Source of the DNA: Thauera sp.
GTDB lineage: Bacteria > Pseudomonadota > Gammaproteobacteria > Burkholderiales > Rhodocyclaceae
Reading direction: 5' to 3'
DNA: 64,000 nucleotides
Assembly (NCBI GenBank): GCA_017302295.1
Contig: JAFLDS010000001.1
Coordinates: forward strand, 310,001 to 374,000
Below are positions 43,150 through 52,452 of the stretch, piece by piece; the first letter of the stretch is position 1; each line of letters begins with the position of its first letter. The notes beneath the pieces were generated by a model. The model was not told where the DNA came from, ran no database searches, and saw only the letters and a list, made by a program, of their open reading frames with translations. Both the position numbers and the translations under genes were made by a program.

Positions 43150-43211
43150 TGCAGGAGCGGGCTTGACCGCGACCCGGGGCGCATTCGGTCGCGGTCAAGC
43201 CCGCTCCTACA
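43150..43211. repeat. REP-like hairpin (25-bp arms)
   Basis: AGGAGCGGGCTTGACCGCGA (43153 on) is repeated in reverse complement at 43187-43208: 22 bp perfect, extended to 25 with one mismatch, 12-nt loop. The TGTAGGAGCGGGC-type end is the signature of REP elements moved by RAYT transposases. Lies in the 312-bp gap (42982-43293) between the divergent deacetylase-like gene and the M20 hydrolase gene; nothing else is seen there. Confidence 0.85.
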
Positions 43212-43293
43212 GGGGACGGCGGTGCCAAGCTTGCGGCGCGGGCGTTTGTAATAAACTCGACCATCCCCAAACAGAAACCATAATGGTGAAGCC

Positions 43294-44466
43294 ATGAGCG
43301 TCATCGAAAGCATCCGGCCCCAGCACGCCAAGCTCACCGCCATCCGGCGCGACATCCACGCCCACCCCGAGCTCGCCTTCAACGAGCACCGCACGGCGGA
43401 ACTGGTCGCGCGGCACCTGGAAGCGCTCGGCATCGAGACGCATCGCGGCATTGGCGGCACCGGTGTGGTCGGCGTGGTGCGCGGCGGCCGTGGCTTGCGA
43501 GCGATCGGCCTGCGCGCCGACATGGATGCGCTGCCGATCACCGAGCGCAACGACTTCGAGCATCGTTCCACCATCCAGGGCTGCATGCACGCTTGCGGCC
43601 ACGATGGACACACGACCATGCTGCTCGGCGCCGCCGAGGCGCTGGCCGCGCGGCGCGATTTCGATGGCGTGGTGTACCTGATCTTCCAGCCTGCGGAAGA
43701 AGGCGAGGGCGGCGCGCGCGAGATGATCGCCGACGGTCTGTTCGATCGTTTCCCGATGGAGGCGGTGTTCGGCATGCACAACTGGCCGGGCATGGCGGCG
43801 GGCAGTTTTGCCGTGCATGCGGGCCCGGTGATGGCCAGCGCAGACCGCTTCGACATCCGCGTGTTCGGCGTCGGTGCGCATGCGGCGATGCCGCATCTGG
43901 GCGTCGATCCGCTGCCGGCCGCCGCCGCGCTGGTGCAGGCGGCGCAGACCATCGTGTCGCGCACGCTCGACCCGATCGACGCCGCGGTGGTGTCGATCAC
44001 CCAGTTCCATGCCGGCGAGGCCTACAACGTGATTCCCGATCGGGCCGAGCTGTGCGGTACGGTGCGGGCCTTCTCGACGGCGGTGCAGGACCGTATCGAG
44101 GCGGCGCTGCAGCGCATGTGCGAGGGCGTTGCCGCAGCCTTCGGCGTGCGCGTCGAGTTCGCATACCGCCGTGGCTATCCGCCGACGATCAACACCGCAG
44201 CGGAAGCCGCGCGGTGCGCCGAGGTGGCGCGCGCGCTGGTCGGCGTGGAGCGTGTCGGCACCGATGCGCGGCCCAGCATGGGCGCGGAGGATTTCGCTTT
44301 CTTCCTGCAGCACAAGCCGGGCGCCTATGTGTGGATTGGCAACGGGCCGGGCGAGGGCGGCTGCATGCTGCACAACCCGAACTACGACTTCAACGACGAC
44401 GTGATTCCCACTGGCGTGGCGTACTGGGCCGAGCTCGTTCGTCATCTGCTGCCGCAGGGGCGCTGA
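43294..44466 (+). CDS. M20 family metal-dependent amidohydrolase
   Basis: 390 aa, in the hippurate hydrolase / N-acyl-amino-acid hydrolase group. Metal and catalytic residues are visible: GLRADMDALPI (Asp), MHACGHDGHTTMLLG, QPAEEGEGGAREMI (Glu pair) and FGMHNWPG. A dimerisation lid occupies about 185-300. Substrates such as hippurate or N-acetyl amino acids are possible; none can be set. Followed 45 bp later by the permease gene. Confidence 0.9.
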   Translation: MSVIESIRPQHAKLTAIRRDIHAHPELAFNEHRTAELVARHLEALGIETHRGIGGTGVVGVVRGGRGLRAIGLRADMDALPITERNDFEHRSTIQGCMHACGHDGHTTMLLGAAEALAARRDFDGVVYLIFQPAEEGEGGAREMIADGLFDRFPMEAVFGMHNWPGMAAGSFAVHAGPVMASADRFDIRVFGVGAHAAMPHLGVDPLPAAAALVQAAQTIVSRTLDPIDAAVVSITQFHAGEAYNVIPDRAELCGTVRAFSTAVQDRIEAALQRMCEGVAAAFGVRVEFAYRRGYPPTINTAAEAARCAEVARALVGVERVGTDARPSMGAEDFAFFLQHKPGAYVWIGNGPGEGGCMLHNPNYDFNDDVIPTGVAYWAELVRHLLPQGR

Positions 44467-44511
44467 GGGGCTTGATGTGCGTGTGATCGACCGTTTTGCC
44501 GGCGCTTGCCG

Positions 44512-47007
44512 ATGAGGACGCTGCGCCTCGCCTTTCGCATGATGCTGCGCGACCTGCGCGCGGGCGAGTTGCATCTGCTCGGCATCGCGATCGTGATCGC
44601 GGTGGCCAGCCTCACCAGCGTCGGCTTCCTCGCCGACCGTGTCGGTCGCGCCCTCGATCGCGAGGCCAACCAGCTGCTGGGCGGGGATCTGCTGCTGCGC
44701 GCAGACCGGCCCTGGCCGTCCTCGTTTGCCGACGAGGCGCGGCGCCGCGATCTGCAGGTCGTGACCACCGTGTTGTTCACCAGCATGGCGAGCACCGCGG
44801 AGCAGGCGGTGCTTGCCGGCGTCAAGGTGGTCGAGGACGGCTACCCGCTGCGCGGCTCGATCCGCATCGCGCCAGGGCCGAACCAGCCCGACGCGGTCGC
44901 GACGCGCGCGCCGGCAGCCGGGGAGGTGTGGCTGGACGAGCGCCTGTTCGCTGAGCTCGGCGTGAACGCCGGCGACCGTGTGGGGCTGGGCGAAGTGGAG
45001 TTTCGCGTCGGCGCCATGGTCAGCTTCGAGTCCGACCGCGGTGCCAATTTCTTCAGCCTGCTGCCGCGCGCGATCTTCAACGCTTCCGATCTGGCGGCCA
45101 CCGGTTTGCTGGTGGAGGGCAGCCGCGCGACCTGGCGCCTGCATGTGGCGGGCACGCCCGAGGCGGTGGCCGGCTTCGAGCAGTGGGCGCGCGCGAACCT
45201 GGGGCGCGGCCAGTCGGTGGAGACGATAGAAAACGCGCGACCGGAAGTGCGCGCCTCGCTCGATCAGGCGCAGCGTTTCCTGCGCCTGGCCGCGCTGCTG
45301 GCGGTGATCCTCGCCGCGGTGGCAGTGGGCTTGTCGGCGCGCCGCTTCATGCAGCGCCATCTCGACGCGTGCGCGGTGATGCGCTGCCTCGGGGCGCGTC
45401 AGGCGCAGGTGCTGGGCATCGTGGTCGGCGAGTTCATGTTGTTCGGCTTGTTCGCGGCCCTCGCCGGTTCGGCCTTGGGCTGGGCAGTGCAGTGGGGACT
45501 GGCTGGCGGGCTGCGCGAGGTGCTCGCCACCGAGCTGCCCGCGCCGGCGATGCGCCCGCTCGCCCACGGTGTTGCAGTGGGCATGGTGCTGCTGGCGGGT
45601 TTCGTGCTGCCGCAATTGCTGAGGCTGGGCAAGGTGCCGACGCTGCGCGTGCTGCGGCGGGAGTTCGACGTGGCCGAGCCGGTTTCGGGCGTTGCCTGGG
45701 CATTCGGCCTCGCCGCCTTGCTGGCGCTGATCTTCTGGATCGCGGCGGACGCCCGTCTCGGGCTCCTGGTGGCGGGCGGCTTTGCGCTGGCACTCGGCGT
45801 GTTCGCGCTGGCGGCGTGGTGGGTGCTGCGCCTGGCGAGCCGGCTGAAGGGGCAGGGCAGCCTGCGTGGCGGCGGCTGGCGCTACGGCGTGGCGGCGCTT
45901 GGCCGGCGCATGGGCGGCAGCGTGGTGCAGGCCGCCGCGCTCGGCCTGGGGATGACGGCCTTGCTGCTGCTGACGCTGATCCGTTCCGATCTGCTCGACA
46001 ACTGGCGCCGCATGGCGCCGCCGGATGCGCCCAACCGCTTCGTCATCAACATCCAGCCCGACCAGCGCGAGGGCGTGCGTGCGCTGTTTGCTGCAGAGGG
46101 GCTGCCGGTGCCGGGCATTCAGCCGATGATTCGCGGACGCCTGACGGCGATCAACGGCAAACCGGTCAATGCCGACGACTACGAAGACCAGCGCACCCGG
46201 CGCCTCGCCGAGCGCGAATTCAACCTGTCGCACAGCCCGGCGCTGCCCGATGGCAATACCGTGGTTGCGGGCAGCTGGCACGGCGAATCGCGTGCGCCCG
46301 AGTTCTCCGTGGAGAAGGGACTGGCGGAAACCTTCCGCCTGAAGCTCGGCGACGTGGTGCGCTTCGACGTGGCCGGACGCAGCGTCGAGGCGCCGATCAC
46401 CAGCGTGCGCGGGCTCGACTGGGACTCGATGCGGGTGAATTTCTTCTTCATCGCGTCCGAAGGTCTGCTCGACGGCGCGCCGGCCAGCCTGATCACCAGC
46501 TTCCACCTGCCGGCCTCGCACCACGATTTCACCACCCGGCTGGTGCATGCGTTTCCCAATCTTTCGGTCATTGACATCGCGGCGGTGCTCGCCCAGGTGC
46601 AGTCCATGACCGAGCGCCTGATCGTGATCGTGCAGTTCGTGTTCGGCTTCGCGGTGCTCGCCGGACTGACGGTGTTGTATGCCGCGCTGCAGGCGACCCA
46701 TGACGAGCGCGAGTACGAACTGGCCATGCTGCGCACGCTCGGCGCACGCAACCGCCAGGTGCGGCAGGCGCTGCTGGCGGAGTTCCTCGTGCTCGGCAGC
46801 GTGGCCGGCCTGCTCGCCGGTGTCGGTGCCAGCGCCATTGGCTGGGCGCTGGCGCATTACGTGTTCAAGATGTCCTACGTGCCGGGCGTGCTGCCGGTGT
46901 TCGTTGCGGCCCTGCTTGGCGCCGGCGGCGTGGTGCTGGGCGGCTGGCTCGGGACGCGCGGCCTGTTGTCGCGCCCGCCGCTCGCCAGCTTGCGGGCGCT
47001 TGCCTGA
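44512..47007 (+). CDS. FtsX-like ABC transporter permease, YbbP type
   Basis: 831 aa with the YbbP layout: an N-terminal membrane helix (about 20-40), a large periplasmic domain, a three-helix FtsX core (about 260-400), two central helices, a second periplasmic domain and a C-terminal FtsX core (about 700-820, VLYAALQATHDEREYELAML). Such permeases normally work with a YbbA-type ATPase, and no ATPase gene is adjacent. ATG at 44512; TTG 6 bp earlier is less likely. rmuC follows 12 bp later. Confidence 0.9.
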   Translation: MRTLRLAFRMMLRDLRAGELHLLGIAIVIAVASLTSVGFLADRVGRALDREANQLLGGDLLLRADRPWPSSFADEARRRDLQVVTTVLFTSMASTAEQAVLAGVKVVEDGYPLRGSIRIAPGPNQPDAVATRAPAAGEVWLDERLFAELGVNAGDRVGLGEVEFRVGAMVSFESDRGANFFSLLPRAIFNASDLAATGLLVEGSRATWRLHVAGTPEAVAGFEQWARANLGRGQSVETIENARPEVRASLDQAQRFLRLAALLAVILAAVAVGLSARRFMQRHLDACAVMRCLGARQAQVLGIVVGEFMLFGLFAALAGSALGWAVQWGLAGGLREVLATELPAPAMRPLAHGVAVGMVLLAGFVLPQLLRLGKVPTLRVLRREFDVAEPVSGVAWAFGLAALLALIFWIAADARLGLLVAGGFALALGVFALAAWWVLRLASRLKGQGSLRGGGWRYGVAALGRRMGGSVVQAAALGLGMTALLLLTLIRSDLLDNWRRMAPPDAPNRFVINIQPDQREGVRALFAAEGLPVPGIQPMIRGRLTAINGKPVNADDYEDQRTRRLAEREFNLSHSPALPDGNTVVAGSWHGESRAPEFSVEKGLAETFRLKLGDVVRFDVAGRSVEAPITSVRGLDWDSMRVNFFFIASEGLLDGAPASLITSFHLPASHHDFTTRLVHAFPNLSVIDIAAVLAQVQSMTERLIVIVQFVFGFAVLAGLTVLYAALQATHDEREYELAMLRTLGARNRQVRQALLAEFLVLGSVAGLLAGVGASAIGWALAHYVFKMSYVPGVLPVFVAALLGAGGVVLGGWLGTRGLLSRPPLASLRALA

Positions 47008-47019
47008 CTCCTGCTTTCA

Positions 47020-48222
47020 ATGACCCAAACCGAAATCGTTCTTGCCACGCTGCTGGGCGTGGCGCTCCTGTTGCTGCTGTGGACCGTCTTCCGCCTGTCT
47101 CGGCTCGAAGGCGCGATCGCCGACCGGCTGGGTGATCAGCTCGGCGACCAGCTTGCGCTGAGCATGGCGGCGCAGCATCGCGAACTGCTGCGCGATCTGC
47201 ACGAAGGACTCGGCCGCCAGACCGACCGCATCGGCGAGCATGCGCGTGCCGACCGCGAACTGCTGCAGCGCGGCCTGGCGGCTGCGTCGGTGCAGCTGTC
47301 GCGCAGCATGCAGGCACTCACCCAAAGCGTCGACGGCCGGCTGGAAACGCTGGCGGGCCATGTCAACCAGCGCCTCGACGAGGGCTTCCGCAAGACCAAC
47401 GAGACTTTCGTCAGCGTGATGGCGCGGCTGGCGACGATCGACGAGGCACAGAAGAAGATCGACGGACTCACCACCAACGTCGTCAGCCTGCAGGAGCTGC
47501 TGGGCGACAAGCGGGCGCGCGGCGCCTTCGGCGAGGTGCAGCTCGAGGCGCTGGTGCAGAACGCGCTGCCGCCCGACGCCTACGCGTTCCAGGCGGTGCT
47601 GCCCAACAACACCCGCGCCGACTGCGTGCTCGAGCTGCCGGCGCCGACCGGGCGTGTCGCGGTCGATGCGAAGTTTCCGCTCGAGAACTATCACCGCATG
47701 TTCGACCGCACGCTCGGCGAACTCGAGCGCCGAGGCGCGCAACAGGCTTTTCGCGCCGACGTGAAGCGCCATGTGGATGCGATCGGCTCGAAGTACATCA
47801 TTCCCGGTGTCACCTCGGACGGCGCGGTGATGTTCCTGCCCGCCGAGGCGGTGTTCGCCGAGGTCCATGCCTACCACCCCGAGGTGGTCGCCTATGCGCA
47901 GCAGAAGCGGGTGTGGATCGTGTCGCCGACCACGCTGATGGCGGTGCTCAACACCGCGCGCGCGGTGCTGAAGGACGTCGAGACGCGCAAGCAGATCCAT
48001 GTCATCAAGGACGCGCTCGGCAAGCTGGCGAAGGACTTCCACCGCTTCGACGAGCGCATGAACGCGCTGGCGCGGCATATCGAACAGGCGAACAAGGACG
48101 TGCAGGACGTGCAGACGTCAAGCCGCAAGATCAGCGCGCACTTCCAGAAGATAGAATCGGCGCGACTGGACGAACTGCCCGGCGAGGCCGGGCATGAGGG
48201 CGTTGGCGGCGAGGAGCGCTGA
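47020..48222 (+). CDS. rmuC: DNA recombination protein RmuC
   Basis: 400 aa: N-terminal membrane helix (about 5-25), a coiled-coil stretch (about 30-150), then the RmuC nuclease-like core with KRARGAFGEVQLEALV, DAKFPLENYHRMFD, GAVMFLPAEAVFAEVHA and SPTTLMAVLNTAR. RmuC limits rearrangement at inverted repeats in E. coli; the mechanism is unclear. Sits 12 bp after the YbbP-type permease gene and 20 bp before the response regulator, so transcription may run through all of them. Confidence 0.94.
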   Translation: MTQTEIVLATLLGVALLLLLWTVFRLSRLEGAIADRLGDQLGDQLALSMAAQHRELLRDLHEGLGRQTDRIGEHARADRELLQRGLAAASVQLSRSMQALTQSVDGRLETLAGHVNQRLDEGFRKTNETFVSVMARLATIDEAQKKIDGLTTNVVSLQELLGDKRARGAFGEVQLEALVQNALPPDAYAFQAVLPNNTRADCVLELPAPTGRVAVDAKFPLENYHRMFDRTLGELERRGAQQAFRADVKRHVDAIGSKYIIPGVTSDGAVMFLPAEAVFAEVHAYHPEVVAYAQQKRVWIVSPTTLMAVLNTARAVLKDVETRKQIHVIKDALGKLAKDFHRFDERMNALARHIEQANKDVQDVQTSSRKISAHFQKIESARLDELPGEAGHEGVGGEER

Positions 48223-48242
48223 CTGCGCTATTGGGGGAGAGC

Positions 48243-48920
48243 ATGCGCATCCTGCTCGTCGAAGATGATCCGGCCCTTCGCGCCGGCCTGTGCGAGGCGC
48301 TGGAGCAGGCGCACTTCGCGGTCGATCCGCTGGCGGCCGCGGAGCCGGCGGAGGCCGCCCTGGCCAGCACCACCTACGATCTGGCCATCGTCGACATCGG
48401 CTTGCCCGGCATCGACGGATTCGAACTGATCAGGCGCGTGCGCCGGCGTGGCATCGCGCTGCCCGTCCTGGTGCTGACGGCGCGCGACAGCCTGCAGGAC
48501 CGCGTGGTGGGACTGGACCACGGCGCTGACGACTACCTTGTGAAACCGTTCGAGATGCCGGAATTGCTCGCGCGCATGCGGGCCCTGATCCGGCGCAGCC
48601 GGGCGAGCACCGGCGCGCGGCTGAGCTGCGGGCCGCTGGCGCTCGACCTCATCGGACGCAGCGCGACCCTGAACACGGTCGAGCTGGAGCTGACCGGCCG
48701 TGAATGGGGCGTACTCGAACAGTTGATGCTGGCCGCGCCGCGCCTGGTCACGAAGAAGAAGCTCGCCGACAGCCTGAGCCAGTGGGACAAGGAGATCACG
48801 CCGAACGCGGTGGAGATCTACGTCTCGCGCCTGCGCGCGAAGCTCGCCGACGGAGGGGTGATGATCCGCACCCTGCGCGGCATCGGTTATCGGCTCGAGG
48901 AGGTAGCGCGTGAGGCCTGA
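48243..48920 (+). CDS. OmpR-family response regulator (TctD/QseB-like)
   Basis: 225 aa. Receiver (1-120): acidic pocket LLVEDDP, phospho-accepting Asp in AIVDIGLPGIDGF, Thr in LTARD, Lys in DYLVKPF. C-terminal winged helix (about 130-222) with LTGREWGVLEQL and NAVEIYVSRLRAKL, RGIGYRL. The ATG at 48243 follows GGGGGAG. Overlaps the kinase gene by 11 bp. Next plus-strand genes are the b561 / Cyc2-like cytochromes, a possible target. Confidence 0.93.
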   Translation: MRILLVEDDPALRAGLCEALEQAHFAVDPLAAAEPAEAALASTTYDLAIVDIGLPGIDGFELIRRVRRRGIALPVLVLTARDSLQDRVVGLDHGADDYLVKPFEMPELLARMRALIRRSRASTGARLSCGPLALDLIGRSATLNTVELELTGREWGVLEQLMLAAPRLVTKKKLADSLSQWDKEITPNAVEIYVSRLRAKLADGGVMIRTLRGIGYRLEEVAREA

Positions 48921-50301
48921 GCGCCTGTCGCCGCGCACGCTGCGCGGGCGTCTGCTGGCTTCGCTGGCTTTGGCGCTGCTGGTGATGCTCGCGATCAGCG
49001 TGGTGGCGGACTACCGCACCGCCCTCAGCCTGGCGAACGAAGCCTACGATCGCTCGCTGGCGGGTACGGCGATTGCGCTCGCGTCGCGCCTCGAGCGCGA
49101 CGAAGACGACGCGAAGATCGAGATCGACCTGCCACCCGCGGCCGAGGCCGTCCTGCGCTCCGATCCGGAAGGCATCCTGACTTATGCCGTCGTGGATGAT
49201 GCCGGACAGCTGGTGGCCGGGAGTGCCGCCCTTGCCGCCCTGCCGCGCCCCTCCGCGATGACCCAGCCCGCGTTTGCCGACGGGCGCCTCGGTGACGATG
49301 CGGTGCGCATTGCGTATTACCACTATGACAGTCCCGTGCTGCGGGCGACGGTGATCGTGGCCGAGACCACGCACAATCGCGACCGCTCGGCGCAAGGCAT
49401 CCTGTCGGCGATCATCGTGCCCAACCTGCTGCTGATTGCCGTCACGCTCGCGCTGGTTTTCGTGGTGGTGCGCTTCGCGCTGCGACCGCTGGATACGCTG
49501 AGCGAATGCATCGACGCCCGCGCGCCCGACGATCTGAGTCCTGTTGCGGCCGCGGGAGTGCCCGGCGAGGCACGTCCGCTGGTGGCGGCGCTGAACCGCC
49601 TGCTGGCCAATCTGGATGGAGCGGGGCGCGCGCAGCAGGGCTTCCTGTCGAATGCGGCGCACCAGATGCGCACGCCACTGTCGGGCATGCTGATGGAGCT
49701 CGAACTGGCCCTCACCGTCGCATCCGGTGAGGCGCGCGTCCGCCTCCAGCGCGTGCGGACCTCGGCCCGCCGGCTGGTGCGGCTCACCAACCAGATGCTC
49801 GCCCTGGCGCGCTCGTCGCGCGAAGCGGCGTCCGCCACCGAGGCGATGAGGGCGGACATGGATCTGGCCGAGCTGATCGAAGCGCGGGCAGCCGATTTCG
49901 CCGATGCGGCGCTCGCCGCGGGCATCGACCTGGCGTTCGAGCCGGCGCCGGCCAGGGTTCGCGGCTCCGAATGGATGTTGCGCGAGCTGGTCGGCAACCT
50001 GCTCGACAATGCGATCAAATATGTTGGCCCGGGTGGCCAGGTGACCCTGCGCTGTGGAACGGATGCGTCGCGGCGGCCGTGGCTCGAGGTCGAGGACGAT
50101 GGCCCGGGCATTCCTGAAGCCGATCGCAGCCGCATCTTCGAGCGCTTTCAGCGCGCGGGCGGAGCGGTGGGCGACGGCAGCGGCCTTGGCCTGGCGATCG
50201 TGCGCGAGGTGGCCGAGCGCCATGGCGCCTCGGTGGGGGTTGCATCCGGCATGAATGGCAAGGGTGCGCGTATCGGCGTGAGCTTTCCGCCCGTTCGGTG
50301 A
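48910..50301 (+). CDS. Sensor histidine kinase (TctE-like)
   Basis: 463 aa starting at GTG 48910. Two membrane helices (about 15-35 and 165-190) flank a periplasmic sensor; HAMP-like region to about 240. Phospho-acceptor in NAAHQMRTPLSGML, with Gln instead of the usual Glu beside His, as in TctE-type kinases. ATP lid: NLLDNAIKYV (N box), DDGPGIPEADR (G1), GSGLGLAIV (G2). Pairs with the overlapping response regulator. Signal unknown. Confidence 0.92.
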   Translation: MRPERLSPRTLRGRLLASLALALLVMLAISVVADYRTALSLANEAYDRSLAGTAIALASRLERDEDDAKIEIDLPPAAEAVLRSDPEGILTYAVVDDAGQLVAGSAALAALPRPSAMTQPAFADGRLGDDAVRIAYYHYDSPVLRATVIVAETTHNRDRSAQGILSAIIVPNLLLIAVTLALVFVVVRFALRPLDTLSECIDARAPDDLSPVAAAGVPGEARPLVAALNRLLANLDGAGRAQQGFLSNAAHQMRTPLSGMLMELELALTVASGEARVRLQRVRTSARRLVRLTNQMLALARSSREAASATEAMRADMDLAELIEARAADFADAALAAGIDLAFEPAPARVRGSEWMLRELVGNLLDNAIKYVGPGGQVTLRCGTDASRRPWLEVEDDGPGIPEADRSRIFERFQRAGGAVGDGSGLGLAIVREVAERHGASVGVASGMNGKGARIGVSFPPVR

Positions 50302-50412
50302 GTTCGGCCCGCTGACGTCCGTCCACTGACGTCGGCCCGCTGCCATCGTCAGGTTTCTGAAGGGAACGCTCGGTTAGGGTTGCGCCGTCTCGAAACGAGA
50401 GGAGCGCATGCC

Positions 50413-51072
50413 ATGCCCACCGCAACACAGCGGGATATTCATCCCCCCTTGCTTCAGCCGCAGCCGGCGGAGCGTCACCCCATCCCTGTCATCGTGCTGC
50501 ACTGGGCGACGGCCCTCATCGGCCTGACCGTGGTCGTGCTCGCGCTGATGCACGAGTTCGCCGACGGCAAGCTGGTGCGCGCCGTGCTGCTGGACGGGCA
50601 TCGGGCCTTCGGCGTGCTGGTGCTCGCGCTGACACTGGGGCGCCTGTTCTTCCGCGTGCGCCATCACCCTTTGCCCCTTGCCGTTTCGGCATCGCTGCTG
50701 CATCGGATCGCGATCGGGACGATGCATCTGGCGCTTTACGGCCTGCTCCTCGCGGTGCCGCTTCTTGGCTGGGCGCTGACGAACGCGCAGGGGCACACGG
50801 TCTCGTTGTTCGGCCTGCTGAGGCTGCCCGCCGTGGTCGAGGGCGATCCCGACCTTGCCGACGAGCTTGGCGAGATTCACGAATGGGCGGCGTGGCTGCT
50901 GATCGGCGCGGTTGCACTCCATGCGGCCGCCGCGCTCTGGCATCACTTCATCCGGCGCGATCCGGTGTTGCTGTCGATGCTGCCCCGCGGACGGGGCATG
51001 CAGTCTGCAGACATCGGAGGCTTGCCGGACTCACCCCAATTCACTTCGAACACAGGAGGGACATCAAGATGA
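50413..51072 (+). CDS. Cytochrome b561 family protein
   Basis: 219 aa with four membrane helices (about 25-45, 60-78, 95-118, 155-178). Haem-ligand histidines are in VLHWATAL, LDGHRAFGV, LHRIAIGTMHLALYG and LHAAAALWHHFIRRD. Transfers electrons between quinol and periplasmic carriers. A 40-residue hydrophilic tail. The ATG at 50413 is taken; a nearby ATG at 50408 is out of frame. Overlaps the Cyc2-like gene by 4 bp (ATGA), so the products are made together. Confidence 0.88.
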   Translation: MPTATQRDIHPPLLQPQPAERHPIPVIVLHWATALIGLTVVVLALMHEFADGKLVRAVLLDGHRAFGVLVLALTLGRLFFRVRHHPLPLAVSASLLHRIAIGTMHLALYGLLLAVPLLGWALTNAQGHTVSLFGLLRLPAVVEGDPDLADELGEIHEWAAWLLIGAVALHAAAALWHHFIRRDPVLLSMLPRGRGMQSADIGGLPDSPQFTSNTGGTSR

Positions 51073-52436
51073 GGATCGGATTTCGCCTGGCGAGTGCGAC
51101 TCGCAAGGTCGCTTTCGCGCTCGGCTCATTGGCGCTGCTTTGCGCAGGCATGCCGTCCGCTCATGCGGTGCCGAGTTTCGCGCGGCAGACCGGGCAGGAC
51201 TGCGCGGCATGCCATGTGGGCGCCTACGGGCCGCAGCTGACGCCTTACGGCGTCAAGTTCAAGATCGGCGGCTACACCGACACCGATGGCAAAGAGGGCA
51301 AGTTGCCGCTGTCGGGCATGGTGGTCGCGGCCTTCACCCGCACGGCCAAGGATCAGCAGGACCCTCCGGCCGATCACACGCACCGCAACAACAACCTCGC
51401 ACTCGAGGAGGCCTCGCTGTTTCTCGCCGGTCGGCTGTCCGACAAGGTCGGCGCCTTTGTCCAGGCTACCTACGACGGCATCGAACAGCGCAGCTCGCTC
51501 GACCATGCCGATGTCCGCCTCGCCCACACGCTGGAACTGGGCGGCAAGGAGACCGTGCTGGGTCTCACCGTCAACAACAACCCCGGCGTGCAGGACCCGT
51601 TCAACACGCTGCCAACCTGGGGCTTCCCCTATGCCGGGCCGGCGCTCGGCTTCGGCGGTGGCGATGCGGCCACGCTGTTCAACGGGGGGCTGGAACACCG
51701 CGTGCTAGGCGCCTCCGCCTATGCCTTCGTCGACAATTCGCTGTATGCCGAGCTGGGAACCTACCGCTCGCTGTCGCCCGCGGTGCAGAGCCGCTCGGGA
51801 CAGGGGCGAGATGAAGACATCGGCCGCCTTGGCGGCAACACAGCCTACTGGCGACTGGCCTGGCTGCAGGACTGGAAGAAGCAGAACCTCTCGCTCGGGC
51901 TGTTCGGCTTCAACGCCAACATCCAGCCGGAACGCCTCGGCGGCGCACCGACCAACAAGTACCGCGACCTGGGCGTGGATGCGTCGTATCAGTTCCTGGG
52001 CACGCGCGAGCATGTCGGCACGCTTTACACCAGCTTCATCCGCGAACGTCAGACGCGCAACGACCTGGTCCTGAACGGCGGGGCGGACAAGCGCGCCGGC
52101 ACGCTCAACGAGTTCCGCATCAATGCGTCGTACTACTACCTGCAGACCTGGGGGTTGAGCGTGGGCCGCTTCGCAACCCGGGGAAATCGCGACGCGAGCC
52201 TGTATGGCGAGGGCTACGCGAACGGTTCGCCGAACACCTCGGGGAGCGTCCTGCAGGCTGACTGGACGCCGTGGGGCAAGGAGGACTCCTGGGGCGCACC
52301 GTGGGCGAACCTGAGGCTGGGCGTGCAATACACCCTGTTCGACAAGTTCAACGGGGCACGACGCAACTATGACGGAAACGGACGCGATGCAAAGGACAAC
52401 GACACGCTGTTCCTGTTTGCGTGGACTTCGTTCTGA
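51069..52436 (+). CDS. Cyc2-like outer-membrane monohaem cytochrome-porin fusion
   Basis: 455 aa. Signal peptide to residue 33 (SAHA). Then PSFARQTGQDCAACHVGAY, with haem motif C45-A-A-C48-H49, and LTPYGVKFKIGGYTDTDG, the stretch typical of Cyc2-type fused cytochrome-porins. Residues about 80-455 are beta-strand rich and end in LFLFAWTSF, with a terminal Phe as in outer-membrane barrels. Cyc2 proteins oxidise extracellular Fe(II) in known iron oxidisers, while similar proteins of unknown role occur more widely. Coupled with cytochrome b561 upstream and a cytochrome c 16 bp downstream. Confidence 0.82.
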   Translation: MRIGFRLASATRKVAFALGSLALLCAGMPSAHAVPSFARQTGQDCAACHVGAYGPQLTPYGVKFKIGGYTDTDGKEGKLPLSGMVVAAFTRTAKDQQDPPADHTHRNNNLALEEASLFLAGRLSDKVGAFVQATYDGIEQRSSLDHADVRLAHTLELGGKETVLGLTVNNNPGVQDPFNTLPTWGFPYAGPALGFGGGDAATLFNGGLEHRVLGASAYAFVDNSLYAELGTYRSLSPAVQSRSGQGRDEDIGRLGGNTAYWRLAWLQDWKKQNLSLGLFGFNANIQPERLGGAPTNKYRDLGVDASYQFLGTREHVGTLYTSFIRERQTRNDLVLNGGADKRAGTLNEFRINASYYYLQTWGLSVGRFATRGNRDASLYGEGYANGSPNTSGSVLQADWTPWGKEDSWGAPWANLRLGVQYTLFDKFNGARRNYDGNGRDAKDNDTLFLFAWTSF

Positions 52437-52452
52437 GCGGCCAGGTGCAAGG

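Noticed and set aside
43207-46857. 1216-codon minus-strand frame opposite the M20 and YbbP-type genes
   Set aside because: Low-complexity Arg/His/Gln composition, antisense to clear genes.
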